A stretch of DNA of 64,000 bases. Origin: Halalkalibacter oceani. Its GTDB lineage: Bacteria > Bacillota > Bacilli > Bacillales > Bacillaceae_D. Position numbers and translations under genes: made by a program. A model generated the notes under the pieces. The model was not told the origin of the DNA. It saw only the letters and a list, made by a program, of their open reading frames with translations, and did not search any database. This document shows, in pieces, positions 9,308-18,391 of this stretch. The stretch lies in assembly GCF_040544555.1 (NCBI RefSeq), contig NZ_JBEPKD010000012.1, positions 46,167-110,166 on the forward strand, given 5' to 3'. Every line of letters begins with the position of its first letter. Position 1 is the stretch's first letter.

Positions 9308-10087
9308 TTGCCATATTTTCAGGAAAATGATGTGAAGCTTTACTATGAGACAGACGGTGAAGGGACCCCGATCGTATTGCTGCACCCCCCGGTGATGGGG
9401 CATCTGACGTTTCGTTTTCAGCGTCCGCTGGCGAAGCATTTCAAGCTTATCTTCGTTGACCTGCTCGACAGCGGGCGCAGCACGAAGCATTCGTCAGCTG
9501 CTAATGTGACGGAGCTTGCCAGGCTGACCCATTCCTTACTTAAGAAGCTGAATGTAAAAAAAGTGATTGTGCTGGGCTATTCGAATGGCGGTTCCATTGC
9601 CCAGGAATTCGCTCTGCGCTATCCGGGGAGCACGGCAGGGATGATATTAATTGGTGGCTTCCCCGAGGTATCAAGCTTTTTGCTGAAAAAGGAATTCGAG
9701 CTTGGGATCTGGGCTGCGGGAAAAGAGCTTATTTCTTTATTCTCTTTCGTGCTTTCCAGGGCTCATTTTACTTCACATAAAGAACAGCAGGAAATGGCCG
9801 GCTTTATTAAAAAGGCCGACGGTGAAACATTGAAGCGCATCTACGAAGACGGGATGAACTATGTCTCGACCGATCGCTTAGCGCAAATAAAAGTACCAGT
9901 CCTTCTGCTGTACGGCAAGCGGGATCGATATATGCGCACATATTTGCTGCCCTTTTGCCGCCATCTTGCTGACTTGGAGATCGTCATCGTCAGTGAGGTC
10001 GCCCATCAAGTGCCGACAAAGCGTCCAGAGGAGTGCAATCAAATCATTAAAAGCTGGTTGCTGCGAAAAAAATTGGTTACCATGTAA
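9308..10087 (+). CDS. Alpha/beta hydrolase
   Basis: 259 residues beginning with TTG at 9308; AAAGGGG lies about ten bases upstream and no ATG or GTG is better placed. Alpha/beta hydrolase fold: oxyanion strand VLLHPPVMGH, nucleophile elbow GYSNGGS (Ser near residue 95), Asp in LLYGKRDRYM and His in VSEVAHQVP near the end. Cytoplasmic. Substrate unknown; the HPP oxyanion motif and small size fit a general esterase or C-C hydrolase. Monocistronic, closed by the hairpin at 10158. Confidence 0.8.
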   Translation: MPYFQENDVKLYYETDGEGTPIVLLHPPVMGHLTFRFQRPLAKHFKLIFVDLLDSGRSTKHSSAANVTELARLTHSLLKKLNVKKVIVLGYSNGGSIAQEFALRYPGSTAGMILIGGFPEVSSFLLKKEFELGIWAAGKELISLFSFVLSRAHFTSHKEQQEMAGFIKKADGETLKRIYEDGMNYVSTDRLAQIKVPVLLLYGKRDRYMRTYLLPFCRHLADLEIVIVSEVAHQVPTKRPEECNQIIKSWLLRKKLVTM

Positions 10088-10157
10088 CGCGCTAATAGGA
10101 GAAGAGCTTGAGATAAAACTAGCTTTGGACCTACTGGCAATGGCTTCACACGCCACA

Positions 10158-10192
10158 AGCCCGTTGTGAGAAACCCACTCACAACGGGCTTT
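10158..10192 (+). terminator. Hairpin after the alpha/beta hydrolase
   Basis: Perfect 13-bp arms AGCCCGTTGTGAG (10158-10170) and CTCACAACGGGCT (10178-10190) with a 7-nt loop. The T tract is only two bases, so termination strength is uncertain. Confidence 0.6.
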
Positions 10193-10259
10193 AAAAGATC
10201 GTGGCGGTTCCGCTCATTGCTTAGAGAGGCTGGACTGTAACGGGTTAGCCTACAGGAGT

Positions 10260-10298
10260 GGCTTGGATAAAAGGGAATAAAACGCCTTTATCCAAGCC
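10260..10298 (-). terminator. Hairpin downstream of the phospholipase D-type gene
   Basis: GGCTTGGATAAAAGG and CCTTTATCCAAGCC form a long stem directly after the minus-strand stop codon. There is little T tract on either strand; position suggests termination of the minus-strand transcript. Confidence 0.55.
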
Positions 10299-10299
10299 T

Positions 10300-11496
10300 C
10301 TACAAAAGCTCGGAAACGAGCGTCGCTACTTTTTCTTTTCCTTTATGGAGCAAGGAGCGCTGCTCATAAGCTGCGAGCGTCATTCGCTCGGAAATTGAGA
10401 TGTCATATTCCAATTCGCTAAGGACAATTTGGACAAACGCTTTGTCATACACAAGGCAGTTGATTTCATGGTTAATATGAAAGCTTCGTTTATCGAAATT
10501 GGCCGTGCCGACATCGCACATTTGCTCATCGATCACAAGCGCCTTGGCATGGAAGAAGCCGCGGTAATACTGATAAATGTCAATGCCGGCTTCAAGCAGT
10601 GACCGAAAATACGGAAAGGCCGCTTCCTTCACGAGAGGGTGATCCGCTTTTTTCGGCAGAATGATGCGAATGTCAACCCCTCTTTCGGCGGCGGAAATCA
10701 ATTCCTGCTGAAGCCGGCGGCCCGGGATGTAATAGGGCGTGCCGATAATAATCGAGCTTTTCGCCTGACGGATTAAAGCAATAAACGTTTCCTCCAGGTA
10801 GGAGCCGTCCGTTGGCAAAATCCGCAGCGGATGACGGCCCTGATCAAGTACAGGATACAAAGCCGGCTCCGTGATGTACAGTTGCTTTGCCGTCGTCCAA
10901 TCCTGTAAAAACTGCTCCTGCAAATCCTGGACGCCATCTCCTTTTAACCTCAGGTGAAAATCCCTCCACAATCCAAACTTCGCACTTCTCCCTAAATATT
11001 CATCACCGACGTTAAAGCCGCCAATATAGCCCGTCTCTCCATCAATAATGACGATTTTTCGATGGTTGCGTCGATTTAACGTAAAAAAAAGAAACGGAAG
11101 CTGGGGAGGATGGGAATAAGCGAAATGGATCCCGGCTTTTTTCATTTTCTTTTTTTGCGAGCGCGATAATTTACAGCCGAAGCGGTCGACTAAAATCCGG
11201 ACAGTCACGCCTTCCTTTGCTTTGTCCTCCAATAAATCAAGCAGCTGAGCGCCAATATGATCGCCGCGGAAAATATAAAAGAGCAGGTGGATATGGTGTT
11301 TCGCCTGCTTAACATCTTGAAACAGCTTTAAAAAAAACGTCTCTCCGTCCCCGAGCAGTCCGACTTCCCCGTAACGGGTTTTTTGGGTGTGACGGGTTGC
11401 CTCTCGGCGCTGCTTCCGCATCCCGGCGCGGAAATCATAGCGTAGCCAGACGATGATGATAACGAGCAAGAGGACAAACAGTAGGCTGCCATTCAT
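10300..11496 (-). CDS. Cardiolipin synthase-like phospholipase D family protein
   Basis: 398 residues from the ATG at 11496 (GGAGGGA ten bases upstream); an in-frame extension to 11568 has no ribosome site. One N-terminal membrane segment (LLFVLLLVIIIVWL), then two PLD domains, each with a complete HKD motif: HRKIVIIDGETGYIGG and HAKALVIDEQMCDVGTANFD. Known: cardiolipin synthases of this family join two phosphatidylglycerols at the membrane. It has one membrane segment where typical ClsA has two, so a YwjE-like or YwiE-like minor synthase is the best comparison. Stands alone on the minus strand. Confidence 0.85.
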   Translation of the reverse strand: MNGSLLFVLLLVIIIVWLRYDFRAGMRKQRREATRHTQKTRYGEVGLLGDGETFFLKLFQDVKQAKHHIHLLFYIFRGDHIGAQLLDLLEDKAKEGVTVRILVDRFGCKLSRSQKKKMKKAGIHFAYSHPPQLPFLFFTLNRRNHRKIVIIDGETGYIGGFNVGDEYLGRSAKFGLWRDFHLRLKGDGVQDLQEQFLQDWTTAKQLYITEPALYPVLDQGRHPLRILPTDGSYLEETFIALIRQAKSSIIIGTPYYIPGRRLQQELISAAERGVDIRIILPKKADHPLVKEAAFPYFRSLLEAGIDIYQYYRGFFHAKALVIDEQMCDVGTANFDKRSFHINHEINCLVYDKAFVQIVLSELEYDISISERMTLAAYEQRSLLHKGKEKVATLVSELL

Positions 11497-11618
11497 TTGG
11501 AAAATGTCCCTCCTTACACAAAGTCCAGCGGTCAATCCTGTTGGTAACAGGAGAAGTTCTGGCGTCAATTTGTTAATAGTTTGCCCCGACGTTCAAGAAA
11601 AAATGAAAAGTTTTGTCG

Positions 11619-11636
11619 ACTGAATGCTCATTCAGT
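11619..11636. promoter_or_regulatory. FadR-like operator palindrome
   Basis: ACTGAATG-CT-CATTCAGT, a perfect 8-bp inverted repeat. It resembles the B. subtilis FadR box (TGAATGAnTAnTCATTCA type), the site through which acyl-CoA-responsive FadR represses beta-oxidation genes. It overlaps the -35 region of the promoter at 11645-11653, directly ahead of fadF. Confidence 0.75.
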
Positions 11637-11644
11637 TAAAAATA

Positions 11645-11653
11645 TGCTATACT
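11645..11653 (+). promoter_or_regulatory. Extended -10 promoter of the beta-oxidation operon
   Basis: TGC-TATACT with no good -35 at the normal distance; the place of the -35 is taken by the palindrome at 11619-11636. This fits a repressible promoter. Confidence 0.6.
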
Positions 11654-11774
11654 GAAAGAAACAATTTGCTATTTAATTGGGAAAATACAAAAAATTGGGG
11701 TGGTTCGGAGTAAGGCCGCTACGCTATACGCATGTCCTGTTCGTTTAGATGGTCAGGTGAAAGGAGAGAGTTTT

Positions 11775-13859
11775 ATGGAAGCGCTAACATTGATTCACCG
11801 TCTTGCATTTCTATTGCTGACAGCTTATGCCGTCTATTTGTTTGTCTCCCTCGTTCTTACTAGATACCACTACATCAAGCTCGGGAAAAAAGCCGAATTC
11901 TCCCACTCCATCGAAGAGCGGTTCCGCGCGATTTGGGTGAACGTGTTTGGCCAGAAGAAGCTGTTAAAGGATAAAAAAAGCGGGATGATTCACCTGATGT
12001 TTTTTTACGGGTTTTTGCTCGTACAATTTGGAGCGATTGATCTGATTTGGAAAGGGCTTGCTGTCGGCAGCCATCTGCCGCTCGGCTCGTTTTATCCTGT
12101 CTTTACCCTCTTTCAGGAGATCGTTGTTTTCATCATTCTCGTGGCGGTCGTCTGGGCATTTCACCGCCGCTATATTGAAAAGCTCGTCCGCCTGAAGCGA
12201 GGCTGGAAAGCCGGCCTTGTGCTGCTATTTATCGGCGGGCTGATGGTCTCTAAGCTAGTAGCGAAGGCGATGGAAATAATCTGGATCGGCAAACCGCTCA
12301 GCGGATTTGAACCGATTGCCTCCGGACTGGCGGCCGTATTTTCCTTCGTTCCACCGGCAGCCGCAAGCGGACTTTTCTTTCTGTTCTGGTGGGTTCACCT
12401 GCTCATTTTGCTCTCGTTTTTGGTCTATGTGCCGCAGTCGAAGCACGCTCATCTGCTGGCCGCACCGGTCAACGTCTTTCTCGGCCGGACGCATCCGGTC
12501 GGGCAGCTCGCCTCGATCAATTTCGAGGATGAAAGTCAGGAAGTGTTTGGCGTTCAAAAGATTGAAGACTTCAACCAAAAACAGCTCGTTGATCTCTATG
12601 CCTGTGTCGAGTGCGGGCGCTGTACGAATATGTGTCCGGCGACCGGAACGGGAAAGCTGCTTTCACCGATGGACCTGATTGTGAAAATGCGCGATCATCT
12701 GACCGAGAAAGGGGCGGCGATTACGTCGCGCTCCCCGTGGCTGCCGGCCTTTGCCTTCAGCGGCACACGGGCCAATCAGCTTGCCGGGGCCGGGGAAGCG
12801 GCTGCCGGCTATGATGTGAGCCTGATCGGCGATGTGATCACAGAGGAAGAGATCTGGGCCTGTACGACGTGCCGCAATTGTGAGGATCAATGTCCGGTGA
12901 TGAATGAGCATGTTGATAAAATTATCGATCTGCGCCGGTATTTAGTGCTGACGGAAGGGAAGCTTGACGCCGATGCACAGCGGGCGATGACGAATATCGA
13001 GCGGCAGGGAAACCCGTGGGGCATCAGCCGCAAGGATCGTGAAAAATGGCGTGAAGGACGCGAGGATATTAGCGTTCCGACCGTCAAGGAGGTTGAAAAG
13101 GCGGGAGAGGAATTTGAGTATCTGCTCTTTGCCGGCTCGATGGGTTCATTTGATAAACGGAGCCAAAAAATTGCCCAATCGCTCGCAAAGGTGCTCAATG
13201 AGGCCGGAGTCCGTTTTGCGATTATCGGCAACAAGGAAAAGAATTCCGGTGATACGCCGCGCCGTCTCGGCAATGAGTTTCTCTTTCAGGAGCTGGCAAC
13301 GGCGAATATTGCCCTGTTTCAAAAGCACGGTGTCCGTAAAATTGTGACGATTGATCCGCATGCCTATAACAGCTTTAAACATGAATACCCGGAATTCGGT
13401 CTTGACGATGTCGAAGTGTACCACCATACGGAATTGCTGGCAAAGCTGATTCAGGAAGGACGCCTTCAGCCAAAGTATGAGGTGAAGGAAACCGTCGTCT
13501 ATCATGACTCCTGTTATTTAGGGCGCTATAACGAGGTTTACGAGCCGCCGCGCGAGATTTTAAAGGCGATCCCGGGGATTACGCTGACGGAGATGAGGCG
13601 GAATCGGGAAAATGGGATGTGCTGCGGCGCCGGTGGCGGCATGATGTGGATGGAAGAGGATGTCGGCCAGCGGATTAATGTCGCGCGAACCGAGCAGGCG
13701 CTTGAAGTGGAGCCGACGGTGATTGGCAGCGGCTGTCCGTATTGCTTGACAATGCTCAGCGATGGCACGAAAGCCAAAGAGGTCGAGGAGCACGTTCAGA
13801 CGCTGGACATTGTGGAAATTTTGGAGAAATCGCTTTTTGAAGAAAAGAATGCAGGCTAA
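11775..13859 (+). CDS. fadF: FadF-like membrane iron-sulfur oxidoreductase (acyl-CoA dehydrogenase electron carrier)
   Basis: 694 residues from the ATG at 11775 (AAAGGAGAG just upstream). N-terminal NarI-like membrane part with about five segments, a ferredoxin domain with two 4Fe-4S motifs (CVECGRCTNMCP, CTTCRNCEDQCP), then two CCG cysteine-rich domains (CYLGRYNEVY ... MCCGAGGGMMW and GCPYCLTML) as in heterodisulfide reductase HdrD. Known: B. subtilis FadF (YwjF) belongs to the fatty-acid regulon. Inferred: passes electrons from acyl-CoA dehydrogenases, probably through EtfAB, to menaquinone. First gene of an operon with thiolase, hydroxyacyl-CoA dehydrogenase and two acyl-CoA dehydrogenases. 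Confidence 0.88.
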   Translation: MEALTLIHRLAFLLLTAYAVYLFVSLVLTRYHYIKLGKKAEFSHSIEERFRAIWVNVFGQKKLLKDKKSGMIHLMFFYGFLLVQFGAIDLIWKGLAVGSHLPLGSFYPVFTLFQEIVVFIILVAVVWAFHRRYIEKLVRLKRGWKAGLVLLFIGGLMVSKLVAKAMEIIWIGKPLSGFEPIASGLAAVFSFVPPAAASGLFFLFWWVHLLILLSFLVYVPQSKHAHLLAAPVNVFLGRTHPVGQLASINFEDESQEVFGVQKIEDFNQKQLVDLYACVECGRCTNMCPATGTGKLLSPMDLIVKMRDHLTEKGAAITSRSPWLPAFAFSGTRANQLAGAGEAAAGYDVSLIGDVITEEEIWACTTCRNCEDQCPVMNEHVDKIIDLRRYLVLTEGKLDADAQRAMTNIERQGNPWGISRKDREKWREGREDISVPTVKEVEKAGEEFEYLLFAGSMGSFDKRSQKIAQSLAKVLNEAGVRFAIIGNKEKNSGDTPRRLGNEFLFQELATANIALFQKHGVRKIVTIDPHAYNSFKHEYPEFGLDDVEVYHHTELLAKLIQEGRLQPKYEVKETVVYHDSCYLGRYNEVYEPPREILKAIPGITLTEMRRNRENGMCCGAGGGMMWMEEDVGQRINVARTEQALEVEPTVIGSGCPYCLTMLSDGTKAKEVEEHVQTLDIVEILEKSLFEEKNAG

Positions 13860-13955
13860 AACAAGGCTCATTTGCTTCGGCTAATAGGTGAAGCAGATGC
13901 CAGGTGGACAAAATGAGTGAGCGTTCGCTCGACAAAGATGGAAGGGGAGATTTCG

Positions 13956-15134
13956 ATGAGAACGGTAATTGTCAGCGGGGCAAGAACGCCCTTTGCGAAA
14001 TTCGGCGGGGCGTTGCGGAACTTCAGTGCAGGAGAGCTGGGAGGTGTGGCGCTGCGAGCCGCTTTGGAGCGGGGCGGCTGGTCGGCCGAAGAGGTCGATG
14101 AAGTGATGATCGGCAATGTGCTTCAGGCGGGACAGGGGCAGCTGCCATCAAGACAGGCGGCACATCAGGCGGGACTGCCGTGGAATGTACAAACGGAAAC
14201 GATTAATAAAGTCTGTGCTTCGGGGATGCGCAGCGTAATGACGGCCGATCAGCGGATTCGTTTAGGAGAAGCAGGGGTCATTCTTGCCGGCGGAATGGAA
14301 TCAATGAGCAACGCACCGTATTATGTGGAAAAAGCGCGCTGGGGCGTCCGGATGGGCAACAGTGAGCTTGTCGACGGCATGGTATATGACGGGCTGACCT
14401 GCTCATTCACAAATGTTCATATGGGAACGTACGGGAATAAAGTCGCCGCGGAGTTAAAGCTGTCGCGTCAGGAGCAGGATAAATGGGCGCTGCGAAGCCA
14501 GGAGCGGGCCGCGGAGGCGATTAAGGCCGGCCGGCTCGGGGAAGAAATAACGCCGGTTGCAGTACCGCAGCGTAAAGGTGAGCCGCTGTTGTTTGCGCAG
14601 GATGAAGCTCCGCGGCAAAGCTCACTCGAGCAACTCGCGGCGCTCCGCCCGGTTTTCGGCAGCGAAGGAACGATTACGGCCGGCAATGCGCCGGGCGTCA
14701 ATGACGGAGCGGTGGCGCTTTTGCTAATGTCGGAGGAACGCGCGAAGCTGGAAGGGAAACTCCCGCTCGCGACGATCGAAGCGCATACGGCATTGGCTGT
14801 GGCTCCGGAGGATTTTCCGAAGACGCCGGGCCTCGTCATTAATAAGCTGCTGGAGAAAACGAACTATCAGGCGGATGATATTGATTTGTTTGAAATTAAT
14901 GAAGCATTTGCCGCCGTGGCGCTGGCGAGTATGCAGATCGCTCAGCTCGATGAAGACAAAATCAATGTCAATGGCGGGGCGGTAGCGCTTGGGCATCCGA
15001 TCGGGGCAAGCGGAGCCCGGATTATTTTGACATTGGCCTATGAGCTGAAGCGGCGGGGCGGCGGATTAGGAATCGCGGCAATTTGCAGTGGCGGCGGGCA
15101 GGGCGACGCGCTGTTGCTGAGCGTTGAAGGATGA
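13956..15134 (+). CDS. Acetyl-CoA acetyltransferase (thiolase)
   Basis: 392 residues from the ATG at 13956 (GGAAGGGGAGA upstream). Complete thiolase: nucleophilic Cys in NKVCASGMRS (near residue 87), His in NGGAVALGHPIGASGAR and the second Cys in CSGGGQGDA near the C-terminus. Catalyses thiolytic cleavage of 3-ketoacyl-CoA or condensation of two acetyl-CoA. Neighbours (3-hydroxybutyryl-CoA dehydrogenase and acyl-CoA dehydrogenases) favour short-chain beta-oxidation, as for B. subtilis MmgA. Confidence 0.93.
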   Translation: MRTVIVSGARTPFAKFGGALRNFSAGELGGVALRAALERGGWSAEEVDEVMIGNVLQAGQGQLPSRQAAHQAGLPWNVQTETINKVCASGMRSVMTADQRIRLGEAGVILAGGMESMSNAPYYVEKARWGVRMGNSELVDGMVYDGLTCSFTNVHMGTYGNKVAAELKLSRQEQDKWALRSQERAAEAIKAGRLGEEITPVAVPQRKGEPLLFAQDEAPRQSSLEQLAALRPVFGSEGTITAGNAPGVNDGAVALLLMSEERAKLEGKLPLATIEAHTALAVAPEDFPKTPGLVINKLLEKTNYQADDIDLFEINEAFAAVALASMQIAQLDEDKINVNGGAVALGHPIGASGARIILTLAYELKRRGGGLGIAAICSGGGQGDALLLSVEG

Positions 15135-15152
15135 ATTGAAGGAGGAATGGAA

Positions 15153-16007
15153 ATGAAGATCAAAAGCGTAATGGTCGTTGGAGCTGGACAGATGGGAGCG
15201 GGGATTGCCCAGGTTCATGCACAGGCAGGCTTTGACGTCGTCCTGCACGATTTGGACGATGACAGCCTGAACCGCGGCATGGCAGGCATTCGAAAAAATG
15301 TCTCACGTCAGGTTGAAAAAGGCCGGTTGACAGCCGAAGAGATGGAAGCGGGCATCGCCAGGATCACGCCGTCGACCGCTTTGGAGCAAGCGGCCGGTGC
15401 GGATATCATAATCGAAGCAATCGTGGAAAATATGGCAAGCAAAACGGCGCTGTTTGCCGAGCTTGACCATCTCGCTCCGCCGCATACGATTTTAGCCTCA
15501 AATACATCCTCCTTGCCGATTACAGAAATCGCGGCGGCAACGAAACGGCCGGAAAAGGTAGTCGGAATGCATTTTATGAATCCGGTGCCGGTAATGAAGC
15601 TCGTCGAAATTATTCGCGGACTGGCCACCGATGATGACGTGTATGAAACGGTGGCCGAGCTTGCCGGCCGGCTGCAGAAAACAGCGGTGGAAGTCAATGA
15701 CTTTCCGGGATTTGTCTCTAACCGGGTGTTGATGCCGATGATTAATGAAGCGATCTATACCGTTTACGAAGGGGTAGCCTCACCGGAAGCGGTCGATGAA
15801 GTAATGAAGCTCGGGATGAATCATCCGATGGGCCCGCTTACGTTAGCTGATTTTATCGGCCTCGATACTTGTCTGTTTATTATGGAAACGCTGCATGAAG
15901 GCTTCGGCGACGATAAATATCGTCCGTGCCCGTTATTGCGCAAATATGTGAAGGCCGGCTGGCTCGGTAAGAAAGCAGGCCGGGGCTTCTACATCTACGA
16001 AAGCTGA
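15153..16007 (+). CDS. 3-hydroxybutyryl-CoA dehydrogenase
   Basis: 284 residues. The ATG at 15153 is preceded by GGAGG at a 7-nt spacing; the ATG at 15147 is too close. NAD-binding Rossmann motif VVGAGQMGAGIAQ, then the HCDH signature with catalytic HFMNPVPVMKLVEII and DFPGFVSNRVL, and C-terminal dimer domain NHPMGPLTLADFIGLD. Oxidises (S)-3-hydroxybutyryl-CoA to acetoacetyl-CoA. Between thiolase and acyl-CoA dehydrogenase, same order as the B. subtilis mmgB context. Confidence 0.93.
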   Translation: MKIKSVMVVGAGQMGAGIAQVHAQAGFDVVLHDLDDDSLNRGMAGIRKNVSRQVEKGRLTAEEMEAGIARITPSTALEQAAGADIIIEAIVENMASKTALFAELDHLAPPHTILASNTSSLPITEIAAATKRPEKVVGMHFMNPVPVMKLVEIIRGLATDDDVYETVAELAGRLQKTAVEVNDFPGFVSNRVLMPMINEAIYTVYEGVASPEAVDEVMKLGMNHPMGPLTLADFIGLDTCLFIMETLHEGFGDDKYRPCPLLRKYVKAGWLGKKAGRGFYIYES

Positions 16008-16019
16008 GGAGGGGAAGAG

Positions 16020-17162
16020 ATGAATTTACGGTTTAGCGAAGAGCAGGACATGATGCGGAAAATGGTTCGCGACTTTGCGGAAGAGCAAATTACCCCTTTT
16101 ATTGAAGAGATGGAAGCCAATCAAACATTTCCGCGCCACATCGTCGGGAAGATGGGTGAACTTGGGCTAATGGGTATTCCGATTCCGGAGGAGCTGGGTG
16201 GAGCGGGAATGGATTTCACCTCTTATATCATCGCCATTCATGAATTATCAAAGGTAAGCGCGGCGGTCGGTGTCATTCTTTCGGTCCACACTTCCGTCGG
16301 GACGAATCCGATTCTTTTCTTCGGAACAGAGGAGCAAAAGCAGCGCTACGTGCCGAAGCTGGCAAGCGGACAATATTTGGGAGCCTTTGCGCTAACCGAA
16401 CCGAGTGCCGGCTCCGATGCGGCGGCGCTGAAAACGACGGCGGTGAAGGACGGGAGCGTGTACCGGCTAAACGGCTCGAAGTCATTTATTACGAATGGCG
16501 GGGAAGCCGATTCCTATATCGTCTTTGCGTCAACGGCACCGGAGAAAGGAGCGAGAGGAATTTCCGCTTTTATTGTGGAGAAACATACACCTGGCTTTAT
16601 GATCGGAAAAAAAGAGCAAAAAATGGGTCTGAACGGCTCCCATACGACAGAACTCATTTTCGAAGACGCCCGTATCCCGCAGGAAAACTTGCTCGGAGCC
16701 GAGGGGGAAGGCTTTAAAATCGCCCTCGCCAACCTTAATCATGGCCGGATCGGGATCGCCGCCCAGGCATTGGGAATCGCTGAAGCCGCTTTTGCAGCAG
16801 CAAGTCGCTATGCGAAGGAGCGGAAACAGTTTGGCAAGGCGATCGGCCGGCAGCAGGCCGTCGGCTTCAAGCTCGCTGAAATGGCGACGAAGATCGAAGC
16901 GGCGAGACTGTTGACCTACCGGGCAGCCGTGCTAACCGATCAAGGACGGCCCTGTGGGCAGGAGGCTTCGATGGCGAAGCTCTTTGCCTCACGCACGGCA
17001 GTTGAGGTGGCAATTGAAGCGGTGCAAGTGTTTGGCGGCTATGGGTATACAAAGGATTATCCGGTTGAACGCTACTTTCGCGACGCAAAAGTGTGCGAAA
17101 TCTATGAGGGCACGAGCGAGATTCAAAGAGTCGTCATTAGCAAACAGCTGTTAGCAGACTAG
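16020..17162 (+). CDS. acdA: Acyl-CoA dehydrogenase (first of two)
   Basis: 380 residues, standard length. Features: FAD/substrate loop AFALTEPSAGSDAAALK, Gly-rich SFITNGGEAD, and catalytic Glu in the C-terminal YEGTSEIQRVVIS. Introduces the alpha-beta double bond into acyl-CoA, passing electrons to ETF. Starts 12 nt after the hydroxyacyl dehydrogenase gene with GAGGGGAAGAG. It is a close paralogue of the next gene; together they probably cover short straight and branched chains. Confidence 0.93.
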   Translation: MNLRFSEEQDMMRKMVRDFAEEQITPFIEEMEANQTFPRHIVGKMGELGLMGIPIPEELGGAGMDFTSYIIAIHELSKVSAAVGVILSVHTSVGTNPILFFGTEEQKQRYVPKLASGQYLGAFALTEPSAGSDAAALKTTAVKDGSVYRLNGSKSFITNGGEADSYIVFASTAPEKGARGISAFIVEKHTPGFMIGKKEQKMGLNGSHTTELIFEDARIPQENLLGAEGEGFKIALANLNHGRIGIAAQALGIAEAAFAAASRYAKERKQFGKAIGRQQAVGFKLAEMATKIEAARLLTYRAAVLTDQGRPCGQEASMAKLFASRTAVEVAIEAVQVFGGYGYTKDYPVERYFRDAKVCEIYEGTSEIQRVVISKQLLAD

Positions 17163-17173
17163 GGGGGAGAAGG

Positions 17174-18316
17174 ATGAATTTTTTACTGACGGATGAGCAG
17201 GAGATGATTCGGAAGATGGTGCGTGATTTCGCTGAAAAGGAAATTGCACCAACAGCGGCTGAACGCGACGAAGAGGAACGGTTTGACCGGTCTCATTTTG
17301 AAAAGATGGCGGCTCTCGGTCTCACCGGAATACCGTGGCCTGAGGAATATGGCGGGATCGGGGCAGATTATGTCAGCTATGTGATCGCCGTTGAAGAGCT
17401 GTCGCGTGTCTGTGCGTCGACAGGAGTGACATTGTCAGCCCATCTTTCGCTTGCGAGCTGGCCGATTTACAAATTCGGCACGGAAGAACAGAAGCAGACC
17501 TATTTGCGCGCCTTGGCGGAAGGAACGAAAATCGGCGCTTACGGCTTAACGGAACCTGGCTCCGGCTCGGATGCCGCCGCGATGAAAACAACAGCCGTCG
17601 AAGAAGAGGATGGATATGTGCTGAACGGGTCGAAGATTTTTATTACAAATGGCGGTGTCGCCGATCTGTATATTATCTTCGCCCTGACCGACCCGGAGCA
17701 GCGTCATAAAGGGGTGAGCGCCTTTATCGTCGAAGCGGATACACCGGGCTTCTCCGTCGGCAAAAAGGAGAAAAAGCTCGGCATCCGCTCATCGCCGACA
17801 ACGGAAATCATTTTTGAAAATTGTCGTGTTCCGAAGAAAAATATGCTTGGTGCGCGGGGAGAAGGCTTTAAAATCGCGATGATGACGCTGGATGGAGGAA
17901 GGAACGGAATTGCCGCCCAGGCGGTTGGCATTGCACAGGGGGCGCTTGATGCCGCCATCGATTATGCGAAGACGCGCAAGCAGTTTGGCAAGGCGATCGG
18001 TCAGCAGCAGGGTGTGGCCTTTAAGCTCGCCGATATGGCGACAAAGGTCGAAGCGAGCCGGCTTTTAACGTACCAGGCTGCTTGGCGCGAAAGTGAACAG
18101 CTCCCGTATGGTCTGGAGTCGGCGATGTCAAAGCTGTTTGCCGGCGATACGGCGATGGAAGTGACAACCGAGGCGGTGCAGGTGTTCGGCGGCTATGGCT
18201 ATACGAAGGACTATCCGGTCGAGCGTTTTATGCGTGATGCGAAAATTACGCAAATTTATGAAGGAACAAATGAAATTCAGCGGCTCGTCATTTCAAAAAT
18301 GCTGTTAACGGAATAA
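17174..18316 (+). CDS. acdA: Acyl-CoA dehydrogenase (second of two)
   Basis: 380 residues, same architecture as the preceding gene: AYGLTEPGSGSDAAAMKT, IFITNGGVADLY, catalytic Glu in YEGTNEIQRLVIS. Closest in feel to short/branched-chain (butyryl-CoA-type) enzymes. Lies 11 nt after its paralogue. Tandem copies of this gene ahead of a TetR gene and icmF occur in several Bacillaceae, linking branched-chain acyl-CoA use to IcmF. Confidence 0.93.
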   Translation: MNFLLTDEQEMIRKMVRDFAEKEIAPTAAERDEEERFDRSHFEKMAALGLTGIPWPEEYGGIGADYVSYVIAVEELSRVCASTGVTLSAHLSLASWPIYKFGTEEQKQTYLRALAEGTKIGAYGLTEPGSGSDAAAMKTTAVEEEDGYVLNGSKIFITNGGVADLYIIFALTDPEQRHKGVSAFIVEADTPGFSVGKKEKKLGIRSSPTTEIIFENCRVPKKNMLGARGEGFKIAMMTLDGGRNGIAAQAVGIAQGALDAAIDYAKTRKQFGKAIGQQQGVAFKLADMATKVEASRLLTYQAAWRESEQLPYGLESAMSKLFAGDTAMEVTTEAVQVFGGYGYTKDYPVERFMRDAKITQIYEGTNEIQRLVISKMLLTE

Positions 18317-18391
18317 TTGTGGATGGAACGTTGCTGTAAAGTCTAGTATGCTTGAAGCAACAACGATTTTGAAAAGGTAGGTTAGCCAATC

